In this document: positions 17,136 through 25,048 of the stretch, piece by piece
Numbering within the stretch: the first letter of the stretch is position 1
How the letters are laid out: each line of letters opens with the position of its first letter
Assembly (NCBI GenBank): GCA_903883965.1
Contig: CAISCU010000055.1
Location: 1-38,224, forward strand
DNA length: 38,224 nt
Direction of reading: 5' to 3'
Source of the DNA: an uncultured Bacteroidota bacterium
Lineage (GTDB): Bacteria; Bacteroidota; Bacteroidia; UKL13-3
Program-made: the position numbers and the translations under genes
Notes under the pieces: generated by a model
Database searches by the model: none
Told to the model about the DNA's origin: nothing
What the model saw: the letters and a program-made list of their open reading frames with translations, nothing else

Positions 17136-17408
17136 TTAAACTTTAGGGCTTGTATCTGCTAAATAATAGCTTGCAGTATTTTCAGAAATCAGTAAATGTA
17201 GAATATCTACCAAAATTTCTTTACCCATTTCCTCGGTTTCCAAATTAGTCATGCCGTAACACTTGAAACTACCAAAAAGAACCGCTCCAAGCTCAAGTTT
17301 AATAGGGGTTCTCATGAAACAAACCGAATAGTTTACGTCCTCTAATTTTACTGAAAACAGCCTGTTTTTCAGATTCACTTCTTGTACCACTCCATACATC
17401 TTGTTCAT
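17136..17408 (-). CDS. Small protein of unknown function
   Basis: An open frame of 90 codons from ATG 17408 (a GTG at 17417 is also possible). It is not recognised. The predicted peptide alternates short hydrophobic strands (YGVVQEVNLKNRLFSVKLED, YSVCFMRTPIKLELG, LFGSFKCYG) with a helix (EILVDILHLLIS), reminiscent of a small beta-barrel/OB-like fold, but that is a guess. It has no signal peptide. It fills the space between the converging RsiV-like gene and the cytochrome gene, and its stop is 2 bp from the neighbour's stop, which argues mildly for a real gene. Confidence 0.5.
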   Translation of the reverse strand: MNKMYGVVQEVNLKNRLFSVKLEDVNYSVCFMRTPIKLELGAVLFGSFKCYGMTNLETEEMGKEILVDILHLLISENTASYYLADTSPKV

Positions 17409-17525
17409 TACATGCACCTATCAATTTTAATGCATGTAAATGTATGTCTATTTTGTGCTCATTCCGGTAATACAATTGCAGTATTTTTATACGTATTCCA
17501 ATCAAAAATTAAGTGCAAAAAACTT

Positions 17526-18014
17526 TTAATTGATGACTAATTTTTTAATTCTTTTAATAGGTCCACTGCAATAACTCTGGTGACAATTGATGCATTTTGA
17601 AATGGCTACATTGTAGGCTTTTGCTTGTAATCCTTTGGTTTCAAATATTTGTTTGTAGGCTTCCTGAAACAGCCTTGCATTCTCATAAAAATTTGGTTCA
17701 AGTACATTGGGGTCAGTAGGTTCAACTAAGTAAAAGCGTAAAAAAGGAAAATCTTTTTCTGAAACACGTTCACCAGCTATTAATTTAGCTTTCATCTTAT
17801 CCATATTTACTACCATTTGTCTCATCATTAAAGCCATAGGTTTGGCATTGTTTGGGTCCATTATAATGGTAGGTTTGCTACAAGCAACGCTAGAATCTTT
17901 GTGAGGCTCTAGAGCTTGTTCTGGCTGTTTGGCTGTTTGCTTTGATTCATTGGTACATGCAATCCAAATCATAGCAAAAAGCAACACGAAAAAAATAACT
18001 ATTGGTTTTCTCAT
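17526..18014 (-). CDS. Class II cytochrome c-like lipoprotein
   Basis: A 162-residue lipoprotein (signal MRKPIVIFFVLLFAMIWIAC, lipid Cys20). A single heme motif CINCH at 141-145 sits close to the C-terminus after a helical body, the arrangement of class II c-type cytochromes (cytochrome c'/c556). The Met-rich first helix (ALMMRQMVVNMDKMK, about 61-75) could supply an axial ligand. It would be anchored in the periplasm by lipid and might carry electrons or bind gas; the partner is unknown. No oxidase or reductase gene is nearby. The DUF4920 lipoprotein lies upstream on the same strand, with a terminator between them. Confidence 0.75.
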   Translation of the reverse strand: MRKPIVIFFVLLFAMIWIACTNESKQTAKQPEQALEPHKDSSVACSKPTIIMDPNNAKPMALMMRQMVVNMDKMKAKLIAGERVSEKDFPFLRFYLVEPTDPNVLEPNFYENARLFQEAYKQIFETKGLQAKAYNVAISKCINCHQSYCSGPIKRIKKLVIN

Positions 18015-18022
18015 AGGAATAA

Positions 18023-18056
18023 AAAAACTGCACAGACGGTGGCCTATGCAGTTTTT
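18023..18056 (-). terminator. Intrinsic terminator after the DUF4920 gene
   Basis: AAAAACTGCA (18023-18032) and TGCAGTTTTT (18047-18056) are perfect arms; on the minus strand the stem is followed by a T-run. It separates the DUF4920 gene from the cytochrome gene. Confidence 0.75.
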
Positions 18057-18068
18057 AATAAATTTTAA

Positions 18069-18578
18069 TTATTTTAAAATAACCCCACTTGCTTCAAAAG
18101 CAAGTTCTTGTTTTGGAGAAGTAATTGCAGCGATTTCTTCTTTGCTTTTGCCAGCATCTTTTGCATATTCTTGCAAATCAGCAATACTGGTTTCTTCTAA
18201 TTTTGCAATGCCTTCAATAACGGCAGTTTTTCCGGCTGCATCTTTAGGCATAAAAAAAGCATAATCTTTAAAAGTAACTCTTAAAGGTTCTGCACCTTCA
18301 TTGGTAAGTTCCATCCAGCAACCTTTTTTCTGACAAACCCCTTCAATGGTTCCAACCAATTTTACTTTCATTTCTTTTTGGTTGCCCATTAGCGTTTTTA
18401 ATTCATTGATAGCAATGGCACTGTCATCGGTAATTTGTTCGCCAAAATAAAGCACAGTAGCAGCCGAATCAGCTGCAGGAGCTACTTGTAAAGAATCAGC
18501 AGCAGGAGCTTGAGAGCCTGAACCACCACATGCTGCAAATAAAACAGCAGCAAATCCAAAAACGAATATTTTTTTCAT
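18069..18578 (-). CDS. DUF4920 domain lipoprotein
   Basis: A 169-residue lipoprotein. The ATG at 18578 gives MKKIFVFGFAAVLFAACGG with lipid Cys17; the earlier in-frame codon at 18632 would bury this signal. After an Ala/Ser/Pro-rich linker, the DUF4920 domain begins at YFGEQITDDSAI (about 44). It contains VKLVGTIEGVCQKKGCWMEL with a Cys82-x4-Cys87 pair and ends in AFEASGVIL. The family is common in Bacteroidota; the fold is thought to be OB-like, with possible metal binding, function unknown. A -7 box and a long inverted repeat lie upstream. Confidence 0.85.
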   Translation of the reverse strand: MKKIFVFGFAAVLFAACGGSGSQAPAADSLQVAPAADSAATVLYFGEQITDDSAIAINELKTLMGNQKEMKVKLVGTIEGVCQKKGCWMELTNEGAEPLRVTFKDYAFFMPKDAAGKTAVIEGIAKLEETSIADLQEYAKDAGKSKEEIAAITSPKQELAFEASGVILK

Positions 18579-18594
18579 GTTAAACAATTTGTTA

Positions 18595-18602
18595 CAAAAA
18601 TA
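18595..18602 (-). promoter_or_regulatory. Possible -7 box of the DUF4920 gene
   Basis: The minus strand reads TATTTTTG here, a match to TAnnTTTG, 16 bp before the ATG. No good TTTG is seen at 19-20 bp upstream. The inverted repeat at 18631-18659 lies just outside the -33 position. Confidence 0.4.
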
Positions 18603-18630
18603 TTGTTTTGTCTGTAAACTGAACCATTTC

Positions 18631-18659
18631 AATTCCTAATTAATTCTTAATTAGGAATT
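18631..18659. promoter_or_regulatory. 13-bp perfect inverted repeat in the intergenic region
   Basis: AATTCCTAATTAA (18631-18643) and TTAATTAGGAATT (18647-18659) are perfect arms around TTC. It lies between the DUF4920 gene (minus) and the tRNA-Cys gene (plus). It could be a regulator site or a hairpin; it has no T-run of a normal terminator. Confidence 0.6.
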
Positions 18660-18705
18660 TATTTTACAACCAAAGCTTACTGAACAAAAAGAACCTGTTA
18701 AAAAA

Positions 18706-18737
18706 TTTGTGTATGCAGCAATTTTTTCTTTTCTTTG
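18706..18737 (+). promoter_or_regulatory. Candidate promoter of tRNA-Cys
   Basis: TTTG at 18706-18709, a 20-bp spacer and TTTCTTTG at 18730-18737 resemble TTTG-N19-TAnnTTTG with one mismatch. The implied start is a few bases before the tRNA 5' end at 18749. Confidence 0.45.
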
Positions 18738-18748
18738 CATTCCATTTT

Positions 18749-18819
18749 GGTACCGTGGCCGAGAGGCTAGGCAAGGCTCTGCAAAAGCTTCTACAGCAGT
18801 TCGAATCTGCTCGGTACCT
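18749..18819 (+). tRNA. tRNA-Cys (anticodon GCA)
   Basis: A full cloverleaf can be drawn: acceptor GGTACCG (18749-18755) with CGGTACC (18812-18818), D-arm with GGCCGAGAGGCTAGGC, anticodon stem AGGCT/AGCTT around C-T-GCA-A-A, and T-arm CAGTTCGAATCTG. The discriminator base is T (18819), the identity element of cysteine tRNA. The 3' CCA is not encoded and must be added. A terminator follows at once. Confidence 0.95.
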
Positions 18820-18820
18820 C

Positions 18821-18851
18821 AAAAGCCTCACAAATTTGTGGGGCTTTTTTT
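18821..18851 (+). terminator. Intrinsic terminator after tRNA-Cys
   Basis: AAAAGCCTCACAA and TTGTGGGGCTTTT form a stem with one G-U pair and a very small loop, followed by T7. It comes directly after the tRNA 3' end. Confidence 0.85.
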
Positions 18852-18906
18852 ATTTTCTTGTTTATAAATAGCTCCATTTTTTCCAATAAGCATTTATTTT
18901 GCGAGC

Positions 18907-19638
18907 ATGAACCATGAGATTATGCCCTGGATGGGTAGAACAGAACTCTTATTAGGACAAGAAAAATTACAAAAACTAGTTAACGCCAATGTACTTGTTG
19001 TGGGGCTTGGCGGGGTTGGCGGCATTGCTGCCGAAATGATTGCTCGTACAGGGGTTGGGAGAATGACAATAGTAGATGCAGATACGGTTGACCCCACCAA
19101 TAGGAATAGACAAATTCCAGCAACCAAAAGTACCGAAGGACAAGTGAAAGCAGTGGTTTTGGCAAAAAGACTATTAGACATCAATCCTGAGTTAAAATTA
19201 AGGGTCATACCCGAATACTTCAAAGACCGTATCACGGAAGAAGTTTTAGACAGCGAAAAATACGATTATGCCTTAGATTGCATTGATACACTTTCACCCA
19301 AAGTATTTTTTATTAAAGCTTGCTTAGACAGAAAAATACCAATTGTGAGCAGCATGGGTGCTGGCTCTAAAGTGGACCCAACCCAAATAAAAGTAGCTGA
19401 TATTAGTGAGACTTACAATTGCAAATTGGCCAGATATACACGAAAATACTTGCACCGTTTGGGCGTTTACAAGGGCGTAAAAGCAGTTTTTTCAGCTGAA
19501 GAAAAATTTGATGGAGCTCAAGTTGTAGAAAACCAAGGTCGCAACAAAAGATCTTTTGTTGGAACCATTAGCTATATGCCTGCAGTATTTGGTTGCACAG
19601 TGGCATCTGTTGCTATCAGAGACTTGTACAACCGTTAA
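18907..19638 (+). CDS. tcdA: tRNA threonylcarbamoyladenosine dehydratase TcdA
   Basis: A ThiF/E1-like enzyme of 243 residues that cyclises t6A to ct6A at position 37 of ANN-decoding tRNAs, using ATP. Features are RTELLLGQEKLQKL (start of the family), nucleotide-binding GLGGVGG at 33-39, VDADTVDPTNRNRQ near 55, DCIDTLSPKVFFIKAC, and SSMGAGSKVDPTQI. Length and motifs fit TcdA (CsdL) rather than MoeB or ThiF, which carry different partners. It stands alone after tRNA-Cys; the link between the two is not functional as far as is known. Confidence 0.93.
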   Translation: MNHEIMPWMGRTELLLGQEKLQKLVNANVLVVGLGGVGGIAAEMIARTGVGRMTIVDADTVDPTNRNRQIPATKSTEGQVKAVVLAKRLLDINPELKLRVIPEYFKDRITEEVLDSEKYDYALDCIDTLSPKVFFIKACLDRKIPIVSSMGAGSKVDPTQIKVADISETYNCKLARYTRKYLHRLGVYKGVKAVFSAEEKFDGAQVVENQGRNKRSFVGTISYMPAVFGCTVASVAIRDLYNR

Positions 19639-19725
19639 TTTATTTTTTTACTTTTAGAGCTTGCAACTATAAAGGAAGTGCATTTTAATTTCCTATTGCT
19701 TTAATAGGAGAACTCCAGTAATAAT

Positions 19726-20898
19726 TTATGTATTGTTCTGGTGGTAAATTAACCTTTGGTACAAACGAAATAAGGCTACTACTACACTAAATGACAAATA
19801 CTGAAACAAATGAGCAACTCGGTTACGTTCATGCTGCATTTGTTCTAAAGAAATCCTATGGCAATAAGGCAATACTTCTTTTTCTATGATGGTTTTTAAA
19901 TCTTGTTGTGCTTTTAAATCTGTACTTACCAGATTGGTTTCAATTGAAGAAAATTGGCTCAAATGATTGAGGTTATAGGAACCTACCGTAAAGCTACTTT
20001 TATCAAACAAGGCTACTTTGGCATGCAATACACTTTGGTTCCATTCATACAATTGTACGCCTGCTGTAAGCAATTCAGTATATATAAATCGGATGGCCTG
20101 TTGCATTATTAAAACATCTGACTTACCACTCAATATGATTTTTACTTGAACTCCCCTTTTAGCAGATTTAATCAACATTCTTCGGTATAACAATGAGGGT
20201 AAAAAATAACTATTGACTATGATGATTTCTGATGACGACTTCCTGAGTTCAGAAAAATAATAAGCAGCAATGTATTTTTTTCGAGCCAACCAATTGTTTT
20301 GAAGCACCCCTGCAGTTTGGTTAAAGTTAGCATAATTGGTTAAAGGCAGAAACTTGTCTTTTTTAAACCTATTAAATAAGAATCCGCCCCAATAACGCTG
20401 ACAAACTTTTAACAAGTCCTTCACTACCATTCCCTCTGCTATCATTACAAAATCGAGCCAATACTTATTTTCAAAAACGCCTGTTCCGGCATAGGCATCT
20501 GAAACATTCATACCTCCACATAGTGCCCATTTGCTGTCAATGACCACAATTTTGTGATGCAACCTTCTGCCTAAGCCTAATGGAAATTGAACTGGAGAAA
20601 ACCATTTTATTTGCATTTTAAGTTCGTTGCAATCATTAAGTATTTGATTAGGGAAACGCTTGCTTCCAAAATCATCTAATAACAAATAAACTTTTACTCC
20701 TCTTTGCGCAGCTTGTTGAAGTGCCTTCAGCACTTTTACACCAATGGCATCTAATTTAAAAATATAAAATTGTAAATGAATTTCTAGTTTTGCCTCTGCA
20801 ATTTGTGCAATGAGCAATTCAAAAAAACTGGGACCACTTTTGAGAATGGTTAAATTGTTTTGCAATCTCAAAAACTGTTTATATCCCTTGATAGGCAT
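19726..20898 (-). CDS. Phospholipase D-like protein, probable cardiolipin synthase
   Basis: A 390-residue protein with two HKD motifs (HxKx4D): H114-K116-D121 in LHHKIVVIDSKWALCGGMN, and LHAKVALFDKSSFTVGSYN near 285. This is the catalytic pair of the phospholipase D superfamily. Unlike ClsA it has no N-terminal membrane helices, so it resembles ClsB/ClsC-type cardiolipin synthases; a PLD-type nuclease or other transferase is possible but less likely. The C-terminus has a short hydrophobic amphipathic segment (LSFSVVVALFRLY) that may attach to the membrane. It starts 9 bp after yciH, at the end of a minus-strand run. Confidence 0.85.
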   Translation of the reverse strand: MPIKGYKQFLRLQNNLTILKSGPSFFELLIAQIAEAKLEIHLQFYIFKLDAIGVKVLKALQQAAQRGVKVYLLLDDFGSKRFPNQILNDCNELKMQIKWFSPVQFPLGLGRRLHHKIVVIDSKWALCGGMNVSDAYAGTGVFENKYWLDFVMIAEGMVVKDLLKVCQRYWGGFLFNRFKKDKFLPLTNYANFNQTAGVLQNNWLARKKYIAAYYFSELRKSSSEIIIVNSYFLPSLLYRRMLIKSAKRGVQVKIILSGKSDVLIMQQAIRFIYTELLTAGVQLYEWNQSVLHAKVALFDKSSFTVGSYNLNHLSQFSSIETNLVSTDLKAQQDLKTIIEKEVLPYCHRISLEQMQHERNRVAHLFQYLSFSVVVALFRLYQRLIYHQNNT

Positions 20899-20907
20899 AA
20901 TAACTAA

Positions 20908-21249
20908 TTAAGAGCCTGCTTTTTTTGCCTTGTAGTTTTCTTTGGTCAGCAAAACCAGTAATTTGTCTCTAAAATCTCCTTGAATGAGAATTTCACCGTC
21001 TTTAACAGCTCCTCCAACACCACAATGTTTTTTTAGCATTGAACCCAATTGGTTTAAATCTGCGTCTGACCCAACAAACCCATTAATTCTGCTCACTAAT
21101 TTACCACCACCTTTTCTGTCTAAAAATATTTTTAGTTGTTGTTGTTGGTTAGGCAAAGTATCCGTTTCAAATGCAGCAGCCAGTTGGTATTCAAAAGCAT
21201 TGTCCGTAGAATAAACTACACCTTCTCTGTTTTTATTTTTATTGCTCAT
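20908..21249 (-). CDS. yciH: SUI1/eIF1-like translation factor YciH
   Basis: A 113-residue protein of the SUI1 (eIF1) family found in some bacteria. The conserved core is [20 protein letters not shown], then [34 protein letters not shown]. In bacteria YciH has been linked to start-site selection and repression of some mRNAs under stress; its exact role here is not shown. The start ATG overlaps the stop of the amino acid permease gene by 4 bp (ATGA), so translation is coupled. The N-terminal ~35 residues are family-specific and poorly conserved. Confidence 0.92.
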   Translation of the reverse strand: MSNKNKNREGVVYSTDNAFEYQLAAAFETDTLPNQQQQLKIFLDRKGGGKLVSRINGFVGSDADLNQLGSMLKKHCGVGGAVKDGEILIQGDFRDKLLVLLTKENYKAKKAGS

Positions 21250-22745
21250 TTGTTTTTCAAATTGCGCTTAATAGCAGCCTGCTTGGCACTGTACATAAAG
21301 TACACTATCAAGCCAATGATTAACCAAACCATTGCACTTATTAGTGTAGGCATAGGTAAACCAACTATCATTGCAAAACATACTACCATTCCTAAAATGG
21401 GCACCAAGGGCACCAACGGTGTCTTAAAATTCCTTTTTAGATTAGGCTCTTTTACGCGTAAAATCCAAACTGCAGCACAAACCAAAATAAACGCAAATAG
21501 GGTTCCTATACTGGTTAAATCACCAGCTACAGATCCGGGAACAAAGGCAGCAAAAAAACCAACAAACAAAAATAAAATCATGTTTGATTTATAAGGAGTT
21601 CTGTATTTAGGATGAACTTCAGCAAATACCTTAGGCAACAAGCCATCGTTTGCCATGGCATAAAATACCCTTGATTGTCCCATGAGCATTACCAAAATTA
21701 CAGAAGAAAACCCAGCTAATATGGCAACAGTTATAGAGAAAGAAAGCCATGAATAACCCGGCATGTATTTGGTAATGGCATAAGCAACTGAAGCTTCTTT
21801 TCCTTCTTTAATAAAATCGGTATAAGGCGCAACTCCTGTAAGCACATGTGAAAACAATACATACAATAAAGTACATACCAATAAGGAACCTAAAATTCCA
21901 ATAGGCATGTCTCTTTCTGGATTTTTGGCTTCTTGTGCTGCAGTAGAAACGGCATCAAAACCAATAAAAGCAAAAAACACGATACCAGCACCTGTAATGA
22001 CACCACCCCATCCGTGGTTCCAAAAATTAGAATAATCGTACCAATTGCCATCAGGCAATAAGGTTTTGGGAGCATCTTCAGGAATAAAATAAGGCACATG
22101 GTTTGCAGGATTAATAAACTGCCATCCCAATCCTATAAACAACAAAATGATTGCAACCTTTACAAAAACAATGATTGCATTTACAATTGCCGATTCATGT
22201 GTACCTCTTATGAGCAACAATGAAATCAATCCTAAAATTACCAAAGCTGGCAAATTCATGATACCACTGGTAAAAGTACCATCCAAATTTTTAATCGATT
22301 CAAAAGGTGAATGCATCCATTCATAGGGTATGGAATCACCCAATAGCTTGTTTAAATATTCGCTCCAAGCAATTGAAACGGTTGCTGCACCTAAAGCATA
22401 TTCTAATACCAAAGCCCATCCAATAATCCAAGCAACCAATTCACCCATTGTAGTATAAGCATAGGTGTAAGCACTTCCTGCTGCAGGAATAATAGAAGCA
22501 AATTCTGCGTAACACAATCCTGCAAAAGCACAACCTACTGCAGCAATTAAAAAGGAGATGGTAACGGCAGAACCCGCGTGCTCCCCTGCTGCAGCTGCGG
22601 TTCTAACAAAAAGCCCTGCGCCAATAATGGCTCCAATTCCTAATGCAATTAAATTGGTAACGGTTAAGGTTCTTTTTAACTGATGACCTTCAGAAGAAAC
22701 TTCGAGTAAATCTTTGAGTGATTTTTTGTAAAAATAGTTTGACAT
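21246..22745 (-). CDS. APC family amino acid permease
   Basis: A transporter of about 499 residues with twelve or more membrane helices. The first helix has the APC signature [17 protein letters not shown], followed by the Gly/Ala-rich second and third helices ([19 protein letters not shown]) and [28 protein letters not shown], typical of cationic amino acid transporters (CAT subfamily). The substrate is not certain. ATG at 22745 (MSNYFYKK) is taken; ATG at 22751 two codons earlier is equally possible. It lies 78 bp after the PBP1A gene and overlaps yciH by 4 bp. Confidence 0.9.
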   Translation of the reverse strand: MSNYFYKKSLKDLLEVSSEGHQLKRTLTVTNLIALGIGAIIGAGLFVRTAAAAGEHAGSAVTISFLIAAVGCAFAGLCYAEFASIIPAAGSAYTYAYTTMGELVAWIIGWALVLEYALGAATVSIAWSEYLNKLLGDSIPYEWMHSPFESIKNLDGTFTSGIMNLPALVILGLISLLLIRGTHESAIVNAIIVFVKVAIILLFIGLGWQFINPANHVPYFIPEDAPKTLLPDGNWYDYSNFWNHGWGGVITGAGIVFFAFIGFDAVSTAAQEAKNPERDMPIGILGSLLVCTLLYVLFSHVLTGVAPYTDFIKEGKEASVAYAITKYMPGYSWLSFSITVAILAGFSSVILVMLMGQSRVFYAMANDGLLPKVFAEVHPKYRTPYKSNMILFLFVGFFAAFVPGSVAGDLTSIGTLFAFILVCAAVWILRVKEPNLKRNFKTPLVPLVPILGMVVCFAMIVGLPMPTLISAMVWLIIGLIVYFMYSAKQAAIKRNLKNK

Positions 22746-22823
22746 GCGCATAAATTTCAGCCACAATATACAGATTCAAAACGAATTTAGAAATCTTACT
22801 ATTTTTAAAAAGTACAGGAGCAA

Positions 22824-25043
22824 TTATTCCATAAAATCAGGCTTAGCCTGTTGGTTCTTTACTTGTTTGTATTTGTCACAATCAATTTCAATGGTCAGGG
22901 GAGCTTGAGGCGCTTCCCATTCATTCACAATTTTAAACAAACCAGGTTTGGCAACAACCTTTTTCATATAATTGGCCCAAATAGGCATGGCCATTGCAGA
23001 ACCTGAACCTAAGTCCATGGTTCTAAAATGTATGGCTCTATCTTCCCATCCTACCCAACAGCCCGAAACCAAACTAGGTGTAATGCCAATAAACCATCCA
23101 TCTGAATAGTTTTGTGTGGTACCGGTTTTACCCCCAACGGCTCCAGGAATCTGGTATAAATACTTAACTTTTGCAGCCGTTCCATGTGCCGTTACCCTCT
23201 CCATCATTTTGCACATGACATAAGCAGTTTGTTCACTCAATGCTTCTTGAGAAACTTGTTTATTCTCATAAATCATATTGCCATTTTTATCTGCAATACT
23301 GAGTAAGTAAACAGGCTTCAACCAAACGCCTTTATTGGCATACGCACTAAATGCTCCAACCATTTCATAAATAGACACGTCAGATGTACCCAAAGCAATA
23401 CTCGGATAAGGTTCTAACGGGCTTGTTATACCTAATTTTCTAGCTAAATCAACTACCGATTTAGGCCCATTAGGACCCAACTGTTTCATCAAATGCAACA
23501 CAATGTTATTGACCGAAAATTGCAAGCCTCTGAATAAACTCATTTCAGGTTCGTTGTAGGTATTGTCTGCATTTTGGGGAGCCCAATCATTGAAATCTTC
23601 AAACACAACAGGCTTATTTGGAACCACCGTACACGGCGATGTTCCATTGTCAATTGCAAGGGTGTAAACAAAAGGTTTAAACGTTGACCCTACTTGTCTT
23701 TTAGCAGTTACATTCACATGGTCGTATTTAAAGTAATTGTAATTATGACCACCCACCCATGCCTTGATTCTTCCGGTTATTGGGTCCATACTCATAAGGC
23801 CACATTGTGCAAAATATTTGTAATACTTTAAACTATCCATAGGCGTCATTACAGTATCTACCTCTCCCCTGGTCATGCTATACACCTTCATTTTTACTGG
23901 TTCATTAAAATTAGCCAAAATGGCTTCTTGGTCCATGCCCATTTCTTTTAATACACGATAGCGCTCAGAACGCTTCATGCTTGCCGTAATGAGTTCTTTG
24001 AATTCACCCCAAGGCTCTCTTCCTTTCCAATGTGTATAAAACTTAGCCTGAATGTCTTTCATTTGCTCAACTACTGTTTCTTCAGCCAGTTGTTGCAATT
24101 GAGGATTGATGGTGGTATAAATTTTCAGGCCATCTTTATATAAATTATAGCCATTTTCTGCACACCAATCTAATAGTTCCAAACGCAATGTTTCTCTAAA
24201 ATAGGTAGCCAAACCTTCGTTATGGTCTTCTTCTTGGTAATTCAATTCAATGGGTTGTGCTTTTAATGTGGCACATTCTTCTGAACTGATGACCTCATTT
24301 TTTTCCATTTGGTTCAATACGGTATTGCGTCTGTACAATGCATTGGATGGATTGATAATTGGATTGAATTTGGTAATGGCTTTGAGCATGCCAACTAACA
24401 TGGCAGACTCAGGCACATTTAAATCTTTAGGTGATTTCCCAAAAAAGGTTTTAGCTGCTGATTTTATACCAAATGAGTTTCCTCCAAATTCAACAGTATT
24501 GAAATACATGGTTAAAATTTCTTCTTTGGTATACCGTTGTTCAATTAAAATAGCTGTTATCCATTCTTGTAATTTGGTAATGACTTTTTCGTGAATGCTT
24601 TTAAATCTTTTTCTGGGAAATAAATTTTTTGCCAATTGTTGGGTAATGGTACTACCACCCTGGCGTTTTCCCATTAAATTATAAATGACAATGGTAAACA
24701 AGCGGTTATTGTCAACTCCAGAATGGTTATAAAACCTTACATCTTCAGTAGAAACCAATGCATTAATTAAATGAGGGCTTAGGTCTTCAAAGTTGGCATT
24801 GCTTCTGTTTTGCAAATAATATTTACCCAAAATGGTTCCCTCTTCTGCGTATACCTCACTGGCCAAATAAGTTTTAGGATTCTCCAATTCTTCAATTGGA
24901 GGTAACTCTCCAAACCATCCCGATGCAATTGCAGCTATTAAGCCTATAAACGAACATATACCTAGTAGCAAAAACAACCAAATCCATTTTAGCCATTTCC
25001 AGAAGGGGTTATTAAAAAACAATTCGGTCAAACCTTTATTCAT
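22824..25043 (-). CDS. Penicillin-binding protein 1A (bifunctional)
   Basis: A class A PBP (739 residues) that polymerises glycan strands and cross-links peptides in the periplasm. One N-terminal membrane helix (about 17-42) is followed by the GT51 domain with catalytic Glu100 (STEDVRFYNHSGVD) and GGSTITQQLAKN near 130. The transpeptidase domain has the active SxxK Ser453-Lys456 (STFK), SVN at 510-512, and KTGT at 639-642. All catalytic residues are intact. It starts 5 bp after the PorW/SprE-like gene, so cell wall synthesis and a T9SS component share a transcript. Confidence 0.95.
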   Translation of the reverse strand: MNKGLTELFFNNPFWKWLKWIWLFLLLGICSFIGLIAAIASGWFGELPPIEELENPKTYLASEVYAEEGTILGKYYLQNRSNANFEDLSPHLINALVSTEDVRFYNHSGVDNNRLFTIVIYNLMGKRQGGSTITQQLAKNLFPRKRFKSIHEKVITKLQEWITAILIEQRYTKEEILTMYFNTVEFGGNSFGIKSAAKTFFGKSPKDLNVPESAMLVGMLKAITKFNPIINPSNALYRRNTVLNQMEKNEVISSEECATLKAQPIELNYQEEDHNEGLATYFRETLRLELLDWCAENGYNLYKDGLKIYTTINPQLQQLAEETVVEQMKDIQAKFYTHWKGREPWGEFKELITASMKRSERYRVLKEMGMDQEAILANFNEPVKMKVYSMTRGEVDTVMTPMDSLKYYKYFAQCGLMSMDPITGRIKAWVGGHNYNYFKYDHVNVTAKRQVGSTFKPFVYTLAIDNGTSPCTVVPNKPVVFEDFNDWAPQNADNTYNEPEMSLFRGLQFSVNNIVLHLMKQLGPNGPKSVVDLARKLGITSPLEPYPSIALGTSDVSIYEMVGAFSAYANKGVWLKPVYLLSIADKNGNMIYENKQVSQEALSEQTAYVMCKMMERVTAHGTAAKVKYLYQIPGAVGGKTGTTQNYSDGWFIGITPSLVSGCWVGWEDRAIHFRTMDLGSGSAMAMPIWANYMKKVVAKPGLFKIVNEWEAPQAPLTIEIDCDKYKQVKNQQAKPDFME

Positions 25044-25048
25044 GTGGT

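Noticed and set aside
18649-18748. Attachment site or genomic island at tRNA-Cys
   Set aside because: No integrase, phage gene or repeat of the tRNA end is found near; neighbouring genes are ordinary housekeeping genes.
19691-19709. Intrinsic terminator between tcdA and the cardiolipin synthase-like gene
   Set aside because: TCCTATT/AATAGGA forms a weak stem, but no T-run follows on either strand.
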